A stretch of 64,000 nt of DNA from the NCBI GenBank assembly GCA_007922225.1, contig ML679946.1, positions 97,968,979 through 98,032,978 on the forward strand, written 5' to 3'. The DNA comes from Emydura subglobosa (taxonomy: Eukaryota; Chordata; Testudines; Chelidae). Under the pieces are notes generated by a model. The model made no database searches. It was given only the letters and a program-made list of their open reading frames with translations, and was not told the origin of the DNA. Both the position numbers and the translations under genes were made by a program. The stretch's first letter is position 1. Every line of letters starts with the position of its first letter. Positions 23,500-35,160 of the stretch are shown one piece after another.

Positions 23500-24600
23500 G
23501 AGGTCCTGAGAGGGTCCCCACCCTCAGCATTACCAGTAAAGTCCAGAGTGTTAAGGCCCACCACCTTCTTCAGTTCTTGGTTCGCTGACAGAAGAAGTCC
23601 AGAGTCCAGTAGCAGGCAATACTCAGGGTTTATTGGGGGTAATCAAGCAAGAATCCCAATTATTCACACCAGTAATTTTCCTTCTTCCCAACTTACTTCC
23701 TGTTTGACCTCAATTTTATTGTGTATCTTAACCAATCATTTTCTTAAAAATATTAGAGGATAATTCTTTAACCAATCCTAACATAATTCTCTAACCAATC
23801 ATACCCTATCTCCTTAACTGATAACAATTCACTATGGGACAGACAGAAACAATCAAAGAATCAGAACTGTGGATAGCGTAATGACCAACCAATATGAAGC
23901 GTAGATTCTACAACCACAACTGTTGACAAGTGTTTAAAAACCAGACAGAATGCTATCAGACAAAGTTTTCTGTAAACATTCTAGGATCTTTCCTTTATCT
24001 GGAAGTGTTAGACTTGATCGCCTTCTTAACAGACTGGTGTAGCCTTATTTTAATGTAATTTGTGTGGATGTGATCACACGCTTCCCAGTCCATGGATGCC
24101 TTTGCTGCTCGTTTTTGCTTAGGCAAAGTACAAGGCCTCAGACTGTTACTGTGAGCGAAGGCCCATAGACAGATGGCGTGTGATTTTGATTCTTTGTTCC
24201 TATACCCCCTATAACTAGCTAAGTGATAAGAATATACTCAAAACTATCATAGGCCTTTACAGGCAAGCCTAAATATCTATATTCAAATATAAAGGAGAGG
24301 AAGAACCAATATATCTGGTACCTGATCCTCTACAGGAGTTGCCAGAAAGATACAAAAATGTTAGTACCTGACTGCCTTACGGGCACCACTCCAGATTTTC
24401 TCTCTGAGTTTATTCTCATAACTTTACATTATCCCAAATTCACCCACAGGACAGTGGGGCTTTTCTTTCAGGGGTTGCTCTCTTAGCCTTTTTCCTTCCC
24501 GGGCTACCCAGAAGGCAGTGGGTTTGGTGAGCCACAGACAGTATCACCTACTCATTACCTTAGCAGGCATATCCTGACCTGACACTAAGTTTAAGGTATC
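23500..24600 (-). mobile_element. possible LTR of an endogenous retroelement
   Basis: On the minus strand CCCCCAATAAACCCTGAGTA (about 23622-23641) has the polyadenylation-signal context common in retroviral-type LTRs, followed by short sequence before a possible LTR end near 23545. U3-like sequence would extend to about 24600. No clear TG/CA ends, target duplication or internal genes were found. Low-confidence call. Confidence 0.25.
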
Positions 24601-24649
24601 AGTTAACTATCTTAGGTACTTATACAGCCCCCGTTACCACACTAGCAGA

Positions 24650-24880
24650 GGACTTCCCAATCTTTAATGTGTTCATCGTCCCAAAAGACTTGGCAGATCA
24701 GGAAGTGCTGTTACTTCTATTTTACACAACCAAGGCACAGAGAGACTAAGGGCCAGATATTACAATGTATTTAGGCACCTAACATGCAGATAGGTGCCTA
24801 GTAGGATCCCACTGTGTGCACAAGAAGTATGAGTGTAGCAGGGAGCGAACCCAGATCTCCTAATCACCACAACAATTGCC
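24650..24880 (-). mobile_element. MIR-like SINE (inverted)
   Basis: The plus strand shows CTATTTTACACAACCAAGGC followed by ACAGAGAGACTAAG, the reverse complement of the MIR core, and GCGAACCCAGATCTCCTAA, an inverted B-box-like head. A short insert of a GGGCCAGATATTACA type repeat separates core and head at about 24750-24812. Confidence 0.55.
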
Positions 24881-25014
24881 TTCTCTTTCATTCTTTCACC
24901 ACTACTCAATGAATTCAGCCCCTGGGGTCAGAACTTCACAGTCACATTCTTTTGCCATTGCCTGCTTCTAGGTTAGGCTCAGGGAGTGTTGATAGGAGGT
25001 GATATAATGTTATT

Positions 25015-25068
25015 GGATGTCAGTGGGAGTCTTTCCACTGACTTCCATGGGGTTTGGGTCAGACCCAT
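25015..25068. repeat. short dispersed palindrome
   Basis: CAGTGGGAGTCTTTCCACTG is followed by ACTTCCATGGGGTTTGGGTC. Halves of the same palindrome occur near 23128, 23223, 42474 and 49665. Confidence 0.5.
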
Positions 25069-26869
25069 GTTGAGAGAGTCCCAAGGGTCTCTCTTCACTG
25101 GGGAACCCGGCTGCTGTGATGTGTGATATTGCAATTGAAGGGGTGTTGGTAAAATTCTATTCACCCTCTAACCCATCCAAATCAATCTGGATATAATGTC
25201 CTCGCTCAGGAACTCAAACACATGAGGTTCCCATAACAGAGCTCATATTTCTTGATCAGCCACCATCTCCTTTCCCTGACCCACAGTGATGATGTACTTG
25301 CTTCCATTCTGATTTCCTTTTGACTGTACGTATAGCCCCTGTAATTCCTTAAGGGCTGGGAACCAAATCAATGATTGCAGAGCCGCTGCAGGGATTGCCT
25401 CCAGGAGAAAGAGAAGGTGGTTGCAGAACAGATATGTTCTTCTCAACACCTTTAGGTTAGAGTCTCTGTCCTGGCTTAGCTACTCTTGGCTGAGGAACAT
25501 GGTTGGACAAAGGTGGCTTTGAGCTACTTTTACACCACCCACATTTAGCCCTATGCAGTCACCAGCCTATACCTTTGAAGGAACGCAAAATCAATAAATA
25601 GGAACATATGCTCAGATGCAGTGATCTTAGGGTTATTCCAAAGCCTAGAATATTTAGAATATTCTGGCCAAGCCCTCACCATTCCCTGACATGCTACTAA
25701 ACTGGTACCTGCTGAGGGGTGAAAGGATACTACATAGTGGGATGTAAAGTTGTCAGAATGGCTCTAAAATTCCTCTGTAGTGTAACTGCAATCCTTCCTG
25801 TCCTAAATTATTGGGAAGGACTGCTGTTTTGTTGAGTAGTTGCTAATTTCCACCCTGCAGGAGACTGCATTTTTATCGTGCATTAAGTGGTCCCTAGACA
25901 TAGCTTGCATAGCGGTGTAAGTTTGTAAATTGCTTTGGGATCCCTTTGGCATGAAAAGTGTCATTTAAATGTAAGCTAAGATAAGATGCGGTCTGTGGCT
26001 GACTGTGTGTGTGGCTACCCAGTTTAGAAAAGGAGGAGGGGTGGCTGAGGATATCTCTAAATGAAATGTTTTCTCTGAAAGCTTTGGTCTTGTGCATCTT
26101 TTCATTTAAAGAGACTATTGTTATCTCTCCATGCAAACAACTGTGGCACTAGACATCCAACTACTGTTCTGCCTGCAGCCCTACTGGCATTAATTTAATT
26201 ATTGACTTATTTCATGTAAGCCACATACTATACGAACATTTCAGTACTTCAAGCCAAACAGAATGCTTGAGACAATTTTTATCATCACTTGTTAACAGTG
26301 AATACGGGAAGCGGTAAAGTCACCTTATTTCATATATGGCTCACTTAATTATATTAACTAATAAGAATTGTTCACAAAAACACTGGATGTACTGAAAAGG
26401 CATTTATGTAATAAGCACCTTTCAAAATACCCAGGTCATTTACTGATCCTCTGGCTTCTCTTTCTGGCCTTGGAAAGAATTAAAAATATACATAGTTGTT
26501 TATCTGATATGGACTCAATTTCACTGACTTAATGGAGAGAAGGGCTGAAGAGGGATGGGAGTTTTTAATCTGAACCTAGATCTGGACTGAATTTGGCCAG
26601 TGTCCCCCATTATTATGAGTTGAACAAGAACCGCAGACCCAACCACCCTTGAATTTTAGGATCTTTGAAATCCACATCCATATCCAAATTTTAGTCTCTA
26701 TGGGCTTTAAACTTTACACTCCAAAGTGTCATATGTTCTGTGAAGACCTCACTACAGGAACTATTGCAGCATCTCTCCACACAAAAGAATTGTGATGTCT
26801 GTATTTTATAGCAATGAAATTTTACACGCCTGATTTTGAATCAGCACCCTGCAGAACCCGCCAAAGACA
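25069..26869. other. unassigned sequence
   Basis: No gene or repeat family recognised. Open frames at 25243-25449 and 25894-26136 (both minus) have no recognisable domain. Confidence 0.45.
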
Positions 26870-27270
26870 AGATTAAAATCCCACAACCCTTGTTGGAACT
26901 GCAGCAAAACCCTTACACTCAACTTCGATGCTGCGGCTCAGTGGAGAGCCACATGCAGCATTTCAACCATTTGAAACAAACAGCTCAAAACTGATCCTGC
27001 CAAAGAACCACCGGGTTTTGATTTATGCCAGAAAAGACTGGTGCAGACTGAATCGCATCAGGACATCTCATGGGAGGTGTGGACAAACCGTCTTTAAATG
27101 GAAAAGGAAGCAAACACCTGTATGCGACTGCGGTCACCAGTCACAAATGATGGAGCACATCACATCTGAGGGTCCCCTTCCTTCCTTCACCAGGGGCCTG
27201 AGGGACATTGACCAGCTCATTGTTGTGGCAATGTGCTGGCTATCAAATCTAGAGATCGATTTGTAATCAT
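26870..27270 (+). pseudogene. LINE reverse transcriptase C-terminal zinc-knuckle fragment
   Basis: The frame at 26928-27266 shows DWCRLNRIRTSHGRCG, then WKRKQTPVCDCGHQSQMMEH and a C-terminal WLSNLEIDL. The RLNRIRTGHGRC / CxCGxxxQTxxH pattern is the standard C-terminal region of several non-LTR retrotransposon proteins. A cysteine of the usual 'ECPL' is lost (EGPL). No RT domain precedes it, so this is a 5'-truncated old copy. The clade is uncertain, and it is not CR1. Confidence 0.65.
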
Positions 27271-29599
27271 TGCTACCTACCCAAACCATACAAAAGAAGA
27301 AGAATCCGGAGCGTTGTCTGCTTCCATTTCTCAAATATTTCTCTGTCTTGGGTTTTTGTACTGCTGTCAATCCCCATAATATCTGAGCCCCTTCCATGTA
27401 AAAAATCAACAGCAGCAGCAAAGTCATTAGTCCCTAGAAGACTTCATGGAATCTCTGGCATGTCTTTCTTTTGGGAGTTAAAACTCAGCTTGGGATAAGG
27501 TTGGTATTTTTAATATTGTGGTGACTCCAACTCCCTTTTCAATTAGCACTGGAGGAATTGCCAAAAGAGGCTGAATTCCAGTACACAAATTTGGAAGTTT
27601 AAAGAATCCAGCCTTCTTGCATCCACGCCAACTCAGAAAGCAAAATTGAAGCCAGGAAAAACAAAAACCACACCCCTCCCACGAAAAAACCAAAGGCTAC
27701 CCATTTATCCAATAAATACATTAAATAACGCACAGGGGACCACCAATTTTGTCCCTTGTGTAATTCAACTGAAGTTGGTGGAGTCATTCTGGCAGTGAAC
27801 TTGGCCCAACAATGGGAATGGGCTGGTATCTTTAATTCAAGGAAAATTATCCAGGGGCATAAACAAAATAAAAATGAGAGAATAAGAACCCCAGAGGCAA
27901 AACATGAATAAATATTTTTCATGGCAGTAAAGAAGGCTGCGTTTCATGAAACCATTTATTAAAATGTTACCTCTGGCCTTTAGTCTTTTGTATTTATTTG
28001 TTTCTGCCTCTGGACATTTTATTCTCTGCATTAAAGACACAAATGAAGGAGCCAAGCTCCATGAGGTTTCCTTTTGCATTTCCCCAGATGAACATGGCAC
28101 TGTTTGTCTGTAGTTTGCGTGGCTTTTCCCACCCACTTCCTTGAATACTCAAATGTAATGTCTTAGTAAATACAACTCGGAGAGGTCCCTCAACTTTTTT
28201 GTAATTTAATTTATTAGACTCCGATCCTAAAATTGGACATCATTTGGGCAAGAAAGGTCATTTCCCTGCCTTGTATCTGTTAATGAAGCACTGCAGAGCT
28301 CAAGAGAAACAATTGTGTGGTTCTGTGAGAGGCTTATGAAATTTCATTAGGGAAGTCTTTTACCAATTTTGAAAACACTCTTTAAAAAAAATAAAAGTCA
28401 TCTGATAGGTATGTTAGGATACCGGAGGAAAAAAAAATTCAGGCAATTTGGAGACAACATTAATGACAAACTGAAACAAACATTAGTAGTTCTAGAAATA
28501 ACAGAGAATGATGTGAAATATGCAAATATTTTAAGATGGCTGTGGCTTATAATGCAAAGTAGAATCAAACTGACCAACAGCTTGAGTACCTGAGAATGCA
28601 AATAGTAAACAATGTGTGATATGTCTTTCCTTTGGCCATGGGAAATATAATTAATATATGGGTTTCCCAACCTGCTGCACTGCATCTCGGCCCCTGAAGG
28701 TTGTTCTAACAGAATACAATTTAATTAAGTAAAATTGACAGCTTGCTGATGGGAATTTAGATTTGGGATGGGGTTGATATTTATCCACTGGTGGAGATCA
28801 GGTGTGCGTAAATTCAGATTCCCATCTTCATCTCAGACCCCCCTTTATGCCGACCTGTCCCCAAAAATCTCTGCCATCCTCGTGAGCCTCTTCCTGTAAA
28901 ACAATGGCTGGTGTTTATATGAACTGCTGCCCCTTACTGGATGTGTCAGGTTGCTCAAGCATGTCAACATCTGGTCTTCAAGTTATCCCCAAAGGGAGAA
29001 ATAAGACCTAATACTTATTCAGTATAATGCAATTAATTATTGTATTATTGTTTATCCAATGCATCTGTCTAGCAATACACTAGCTGCCTCACTTACACAA
29101 TTACAGCTAGGTGCCTGCTTACCAGAAGAACCTCTGGAACTGTCACAGATAAAACTCACTTGTGTCAAATATCTATAGACGCATTCTGACTGTTCACTGA
29201 CTCTGCAGTTTACAGCTCTCTGTTCATATCACTGTACTCTCAGGCCTGGCATTAGGGGTTGGGTATTAAACCATCCACATGGTACAATCTCCATACAGGA
29301 AGACCAGGACTGCGAGGTGTGGGGAGGAACCCTCTCAAACAGGGTTGTCACCTTGTCTGGGTGATCCCGCATGCAGCCAGGATGGCTTTGGATCGCGAAG
29401 GCTATGTGAATAAGTAAAGATACATTGATGCACTGTCATCATGAGGCTTCGGAGTGGGATGACATTTGGGTGCAACGTATAACGCCGGGCCATATCATTA
29501 ACTACATGCATATGGACTAGTCTTCAGTGTAGGAGAGGCCCTTGACTGATTCCATCCTCCCACACCCCAAACTCTTATTAGCTTTGTTGACCAAGGAAG
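27271..29599. other. unassigned sequence
   Basis: No supported feature. Open frames between 27478 and 28136 on the minus strand overlap each other and lack domains. Region 28360-28620 is A-rich. Confidence 0.45.
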
Positions 29600-29664
29600 C
29601 ATTGTCCAGTGGTTAGGGCACTAGCCCCAAACTCAGGAAAAATGGGTTTAAGCCCAGCTCTACC

Positions 29665-29926
29665 AAGCCTATAACAGGGTTCAAAAAAGAATGAGGTAAG
29701 TTCATGGAGGTTAGGTCCATTAATGGCTATTAACCAGGATGGGCAGAGATGCAACACTATGGTCTGAAGTGTCCTTAACCTCTGTCTGCCAGAAGCTGGG
29801 AATGGGTGATAGGAGAGAGATCACTTGATGATTACCTCTGAAGCACCAGGCATCGGCCACTGTTGGAAGACAAGATACTGAGCTAGATGGACCACTGGCC
29901 TGAGCCAGTACGGCTGGTTTTATATA
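29665..29926 (+). mobile_element. CR1-type LINE 3' UTR fragment
   Basis: Contains TTCATGGAGGTTAGGTCCAT, GGCCACTGTTGGAAGACAAG and AGCTAGATGGACCACTGGCC, the 3' UTR blocks of a CR1 subfamily that also appears inverted at 12215-12380. It interrupts the SINE head from its core. Confidence 0.65.
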
Positions 29927-29959
29927 CCACTGCCTATGTGACCTTGGGCAAGCTACTGA

Positions 29960-30076
29960 GGGTCAAGTTTTTAAAGGCAGAGAAGCATCCATTGCAAATA
30001 GCTGCCCCAGGCACTTTTGAAAATACCATTAGGCATCAACATCTTTAGGTTCCTAAATGCCTTTAAAAACCTGGCC
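29960..30076. mobile_element. small TIR element inside the SINE core
   Basis: Ends GGTCAAGTTTTTAAAGGCA and TGCCTTTAAAAACCTGGCC are near-perfect inverted repeats. Flanks CTACTGA and TTACTCA may be an eroded target duplication. Same end type as 8521-8673. Confidence 0.6.
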
Positions 30077-30179
30077 ATTACTCACTCTGTGCCTCCATTC
30101 CTCAGCTGTACAATGGGGATAATAGCACGGCTGTACCCCACAGGAGAGCTGTGTGGATAGATACAACATGTGGGCCCAT

Positions 30180-30872
30180 GTGCCCACCATGCAGATAGAA
30201 GTAAGGAATCATTTTCATCCTCTCTGCACAAGTACTACAGCAGAGAATGATTTGGAGGACCCTTCAGAGGGAATGGATCATCAGGAGACCCGTTTGATCA
30301 GAAGGCAAGAGATGCATTCTCCTAGGGATGGGGGTTCCACAATCACCATTCCAAAGAGGAAGAGAAGGGTGATGGTGGTCAGGGACTCCCTCCTAAGGGG
30401 GATGGAGTCATCCATCTGCCTTCCGGACCGGGAAACTAGAGAAGTGTGCTGCTTGCCTGGAGCTAGGATTAGGGATGTGACGGAGAGACTGCCAAAACTT
30501 ATCAAGTCCTCAGACCGCTACCCCTTCCTGCTCCTCCATGTGGGCACCAATGACACTGCCAAAAATGATCTTGAGCGGATCACTGCGGACTATGTGGCTC
30601 TGGGAAAAGAGATTAAGGAGTTTGAAGCGCAACTGGTGTTCTCATCCATCCTCCCTGTTCAGGGAAAAGGCCCAGGTAGGGACAGTCGCATTGGGGAAGT
30701 GAATGCGTGGTTACGCAGGTGGTGTCGAAGGGAGGGCTTTGGATTCTTCGATCATGGAATGCTGTTCCAGGAAGAAGGATTACTAGGAAGGGACGGGATT
30801 CATCTAACGAAGACTGGGAGGAGTATCTTCGCAGACAGGCTGGCTAACCTAGTAAGGAGGGCTTTAAACTAG
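30180..30872 (+). pseudogene. CR1 ORF1, SGNH-type esterase domain
   Basis: The open frame (ATG at 30153, but homology starts about 30180) ends at a TAA at 30872. CR1 ORF1 carries a GDSL/SGNH-hydrolase-like esterase. Block I is seen as MVVRDSLLRGM, where the usual glycine before Asp is Arg (GGG to AGG) but the serine is kept. Block III is HVGTNDTA, and block V is DGIHLTKTGRSIF with the Asp and His. The length is shorter than a full ORF1, so the N-terminal region is missing. ORF2 begins 14 bases downstream in this copy. The Gly to Arg change may reduce activity. No in-frame stop is seen within the domain. Confidence 0.85.
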
Positions 30873-30886
30873 TTTCGACGGGGGAC

Positions 30887-32992
30887 GTGGACCTAAGCCC
30901 GAAGGTTAGTGGGGAAGAGGGACACCGCAAGGAAGCAGAAGGAGGAGGGTGCAGCAGGGGAGGCCTCCCGATTCATGCTGTGAAAGTAGGCCACTCGGCT
31001 ACTTATCTCAAGTGCCTGTACACAAATGCCAGAAGCCTGGGAAACAAGCAGGAAGAACTGGAAGTCCTGGCACAGTCAAGAAACTACGACATGATTGGAA
31101 TAACTGAGACTTGGTGGAATAACTCTCACGATTGGAGCGCTATCATGGATGGGTATAAACTGTTCAGGAAGGACAGGCAGGGGCGAAAGGGGGGAGGAGT
31201 TGCACTGTATGTAAGAGAGCACGATGACTGCTCTGAGCTCCAGTATGAAACTGGAGATAAGTCAGTTGAGTGTCTCTGGGTTAAGCTTAGAAGCGAGAAC
31301 AATAAGAGTGATGTCCTGGTGGGTGTCTTTTACAGACCACCAGACCAGGAGGACGAGGTGGATGAGGCTTTCTTTACTCAACTAGGGAAAGTTTCCAGTT
31401 CACAGGGACTGATTCTCATGGCAGACTTCAATCACCCTGACATCTGCTGGAAGAGCAATACAGCAGAGCACAAACAATCCAGGAAGTTTTTGGAGAGTGT
31501 TGCAGACAATTTCCTGGTGCAAGTGCTGGAACAACCAACTAGGGGCCGTGTTTTTCTTGACCTGCTGCTCACAAACAGGGAAGATTTGGTAGGGGAAGTA
31601 CAAGTGGGTGGCAACCTAGGCAGCAGTGACCATGAGATGGTCTAGTTCAGGATCCTGACAAAAGGAAGAAAGGAGAACAGCAGGATACGGACCATGGACT
31701 TCAGAAAAGTGGACTTTGACTCCCTCAGGGAACTGATGGGCAGGATTCCCTGGGAGGCTAATATGAGGGGGAAAGGAACCCAAGAGAGCTGGCTGTTTTT
31801 TAAAGAGACGTTATTGAGGGCACAAGAGCAAACCATCCCGATGTGCAGAAAGAATAGCAAATATGGTAGGCGTCCAGCTTGGCTTAACAAAGATGTCCTT
31901 GGCGAACTTAAACACAAAAAAGAAGCTTACAAGAAGTGGAAGCTTGGTCAGATGACTAGGGAGGATTATATAAACACTGCTCGAACGTGCAGGAATGAAA
32001 TCAGGAAGGCCAAAGCGCAATTGGAGTTGCAGCTAGCAAGGGACGTGAAGGGGAACAAGAAGGGTTTCTACAGGCATGTTGCCAACAAGAGGAAGATTAG
32101 AGAAAGTGTGGGCCCCTTAGAGAATGAGGGGGGGTGACCTAGTGACGGAGGATGTGGAGAAAGCTGAGGTATTCAATGCCTTTTTTGCCTCTGTCTTCAC
32201 AGACAAGATCAGCTCTCAGAGTGCTGCACTGGGTGGCACATAATGGGAAGGAGGCGAACATCCCGCAGTGCTGAAGGAACGGGTCCAAGACTATTTAGAA
32301 GGATTCGACATTCACAAGTCCATGGGGCTGGATGCAATGCACCCAAGGGTGCTGAGGGAGTTGGCTGAGGTGATTTCAGAGCCATTGGCTATTATCTTTG
32401 AAAGCTCGTGGGAACAGGGGGAGATCCCTGAGGACTGGAAAAAAGCAAATATAGTGCCCATCTTCAAAAAAGGGAGGAAAGAGGATCCAGAGAACTACAG
32501 ACCGGTCAGCCTCACTTCAATCCCTGGAAAAATCATGGAGCAGGTCCTTAAGGAATCCATTTTAAGGCACTTGGAAGAGAGGAAGGTGATCAGGAACAGT
32601 CAACACGGATTCACCAAGGGAAAGTCATGCCTGACCAACCTGATTGCTTTCTATGATGAGGTGACTGGCTCTGCGGATGTAGGGAAGGCGGTGGATGTGA
32701 TATACCTTGACTTTAGCAAAGCTTTTGATACTGTCTCGCACAGTATTCTTATCAGCAAGTTAAAGAAGTATGGGTTGGATGAATGGACTATAAAATGGAT
32801 AAAGAACTGGCTAGAGCATAGGGCTCAACGAGTAGTGATCAATGGCTCCATGTCTAGCTGGTAACCGGTCACAAGCGGAGTTCCCCAGGGGTCGGTCCTG
32901 GGGCTGGTTTTGTTCAACATCTTTATTAATGATCTGGAGGATGGGGTAGATTGCACCCTCAGCAAGTTTGCGGACGACACTAAGCTGGGGGG
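30887..32992 (+). pseudogene. CR1 ORF2, APE endonuclease plus reverse transcriptase
   Basis: Endonuclease blocks: YTNARSLGNKQEEL, GITETWWN, GGGVALYV, VFYRPP, MADFNHPDICW (usually GDFN) and SSDHEMV. A TAG stop follows at 31643-31645, after which the same frame continues from [11 protein letters not shown] to GPLENEGG at 32137. A G-run indel near 32130 shifts frame. RT then runs in the new frame: [55 protein letters not shown], a TAA stop at 32862-32864 (CAA in the 47-kb copy), GVPQGSV (shown as [10 protein letters not shown]) and FADDTK just before the gap. Three disabling lesions make it a pseudogene, though motifs are otherwise well kept. Confidence 0.92.
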
Positions 32993-33392
32993 NNNNNNNN
33001 NNNNNNNNNNNNNNNNNNNNNNNNNNNNNNNNNNNNNNNNNNNNNNNNNNNNNNNNNNNNNNNNNNNNNNNNNNNNNNNNNNNNNNNNNNNNNNNNNNNN
33101 NNNNNNNNNNNNNNNNNNNNNNNNNNNNNNNNNNNNNNNNNNNNNNNNNNNNNNNNNNNNNNNNNNNNNNNNNNNNNNNNNNNNNNNNNNNNNNNNNNNN
33201 NNNNNNNNNNNNNNNNNNNNNNNNNNNNNNNNNNNNNNNNNNNNNNNNNNNNNNNNNNNNNNNNNNNNNNNNNNNNNNNNNNNNNNNNNNNNNNNNNNNN
33301 NNNNNNNNNNNNNNNNNNNNNNNNNNNNNNNNNNNNNNNNNNNNNNNNNNNNNNNNNNNNNNNNNNNNNNNNNNNNNNNNNNNNNNNNNNNN
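32993..33392. other. assembly gap of exactly 400 N
   Basis: The run interrupts the CR1 ORF2 after FADDTKLGG and resumes in the last 20 or so codons (TTTTTAAGCTGAGGCTTGAC). The same interval in the CR1 at 47068-48531 (47668-48402) is 735 bases, so 400 is probably an estimate or a placeholder. Frames drawn through the N run are meaningless. Confidence 0.97.
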
Positions 33393-33555
33393 TTTTTAAG
33401 CTGAGGCTTGACAAAGCCCTGGTTGGGATGATATAGCTGAGGTTAGTCCTGCTTTGAGCAGGGGGTTGGACTAGATGACCTCCTGAGGTCCCTTCCAACT
33501 CTAATATTCTATGATTCTATGCTGACATGCTACAGTAATGGAGGCCATACATTTC

Positions 33556-34934
33556 TTACATAGGCTGTGTTAGAAAAACCTCTGCAAAGACCTGTGTTCT
33601 GATCTGGAAATCAGGGTGTGAATTTACAGCAGTATTTACTTGCTGTGTGATAATAGAGCTGTCTCATTACTTGTCTTTAGTAAATGATTGTAATTATAAT
33701 AGCCTATAAACTGCCATAATAGATGGAAAGTGAAAATGCATTTGGTGACCCTTACTTTGAAGGGTTACTTCAGGTAGGAATTTATATATATGAATGTGCA
33801 CATAGGTAGATATACTAAATAATGCCATATAAACATAATAAAATAGTATTATTGATGCTCAAACACAGTACTACAGCACTGTCCATTAACAGCTCCAGTC
33901 ACATACACAGGTACAATAAAGTACTGAGCAATCAAGTACTGATGTGGTTTTTTTTGCTACAAAAAGGGTTATTTGCCTTTTTAATACGTCTGTGTCTATA
34001 TCCCCTTCCTTTGGTTTGTAGTGGCCTGAAGAGAAGAGAGAGATCAATACTGTGTTCTGTCAAAGTCTACAAATCCATGTGACAGTGAAATCCTTATTCA
34101 AGAGAACAGCATGAATATTTTTACATAATTGGTTCTAATGCTGCTTGCTCTAATGCAGTGTAAATGTAATCGTTGTCTGTTCATGAGTAGAGATAAGCAG
34201 CATGTGAAGGAGGGTGGGGGGAAGAGAAAGCCTGTTTTGTAGGACAATAATAAATCTCTGTGCATAGAAGTTACATATTCTACAGCAGAAGGAATCACCC
34301 ATCTATGCTTGTCATGGTCATAACTATCTTTATTTGTTTCATTTGAACGAAGTGTACAGTAGAATACATCTCTTGCATGCAATATTGCCTTTGTCCAAGT
34401 GGTTGTTGCTCTGTTGTGTGATCAGGGCTTTTGCCATTTAAGGGCAGTGATGTATGTATCTTGAATAGGCTTTTTCTTTTTTAATGTTGTTTTATTTCCT
34501 CAGAATAATCTGCCACCCTGACTGAAAATCAAGGGGAATTGTGCCAGCTGGGAATTCACATCATGGGCTTCTCCAGTTTTCAAAACACAACTCCATCCCA
34601 CAAAAGACCCAACGTTTTTCAGTTTGTGCAACCCAGTGTGGGGGAGGCAAGATTTAGCAGGGGCAAAACAAAGTGGCCTTCACTTTCTTAATGAGCAGAA
34701 TACCAAATTGTAACAGTTAAGAGCGTGCTACCCATGCACACAATAAAGGGATTATAATATTAAATATTAAACCTAAAATATTAAACAAATGTTTACATTC
34801 ATAAATTTTGGCAGACATCTTCTTAAAAAACTTCCTGGCCCTCCAATCAATGCAACAATCTGGCACAAAGTATTCCACCCATTCTTACTGACATAGCAAA
34901 CAGAAGGCCAGGGGTGAACAGAGAAAGTGCCTGA
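33556..34934. other. unassigned AT-rich sequence
   Basis: No gene or repeat family recognised. Open frames at 33822-34082 (plus) and 34098-34382 (minus) lack domains. Confidence 0.45.
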
Positions 34935-35160
34935 AAGGTGGCAGTATTGTCTAGTGGTTTGTATACCATCCTGGATGTAGGAGATCTGTGTTCTATTCCT
35001 AGCTCTGCTACTGGTTTGTTGAGTGTCCTTTGGTAAGTCACATCTCCCTCTCTGCCTCAGTTTCCCCTTCTGAAAAAAGGTGATATTGATACTGACATCC
35101 TGTGTCAAGTGCTTCGAGATCTATGGCTGAATAGAGCCAGGTATTGTTCTATTGACTATT
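34935..35160 (+). mobile_element. MIR-like SINE
   Basis: Head GTCTAGTGGTTTGTATACC and TGTTCTATTCCTAGCTCTGC, core GTGTCCTTTGGTAAGTCAC with CTCTGCCTCAGTTTCCCCTT, then AAGTGCTTCGAGATCTATGG. Typical order and spacing. Confidence 0.7.

Larger units (their letters stand above)
30166..33518 (+). mobile_element. long CR1 LINE with ORF1 and ORF2, gapped
   Basis: This is the most complete retroelement in the window. From left to right: part of ORF1 with the esterase domain, a short spacer, ORF2 with endonuclease and reverse transcriptase, an N gap, and a 3' UTR ending GGTTGGACTAGATGACCTCC ... ATTCTATGATTCTATG. The 5' UTR and the start of ORF1 are missing. Lesions seen are one stop in the endonuclease-RT linker, one frameshift in a G run, and one stop in the RT palm. 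About 96 percent identical by eye to the CR1 at 47068-48531 over their shared RT region, so both are comparatively young. Confidence 0.93.
29600..33555 (+). mobile_element. MIR-like SINE split by three insertions
   Basis: Head at 29600-29664 (CCAGTGGTTAGGGCACTAGC ... GGGTTTAAGCCCAGCTCTACC), core at 29927-29959 (TATGTGACCTTGGGCAAGCT), core continuation at 30077-30165 (TCTGTGCCTCCATTCCTCAG, TACAATGGGGATAATAGCAC), tail at 33519-33555 (ACATGCTACAGTAATGGAGG). Placed end to end these follow the order of an unbroken SINE. The breaks are filled by a CR1 3' fragment, a small TIR element and a long CR1. Confidence 0.65.

Noticed and set aside
31400..32020. Minus-strand frames across the CR1 ORF2
   Set aside because: Shadows of the plus-strand endonuclease and RT coding sequence.
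32910..33498. Long frames across 32993-33392
   Set aside because: They run through N bases and carry no information; only the CR1 parts at the edges are real.
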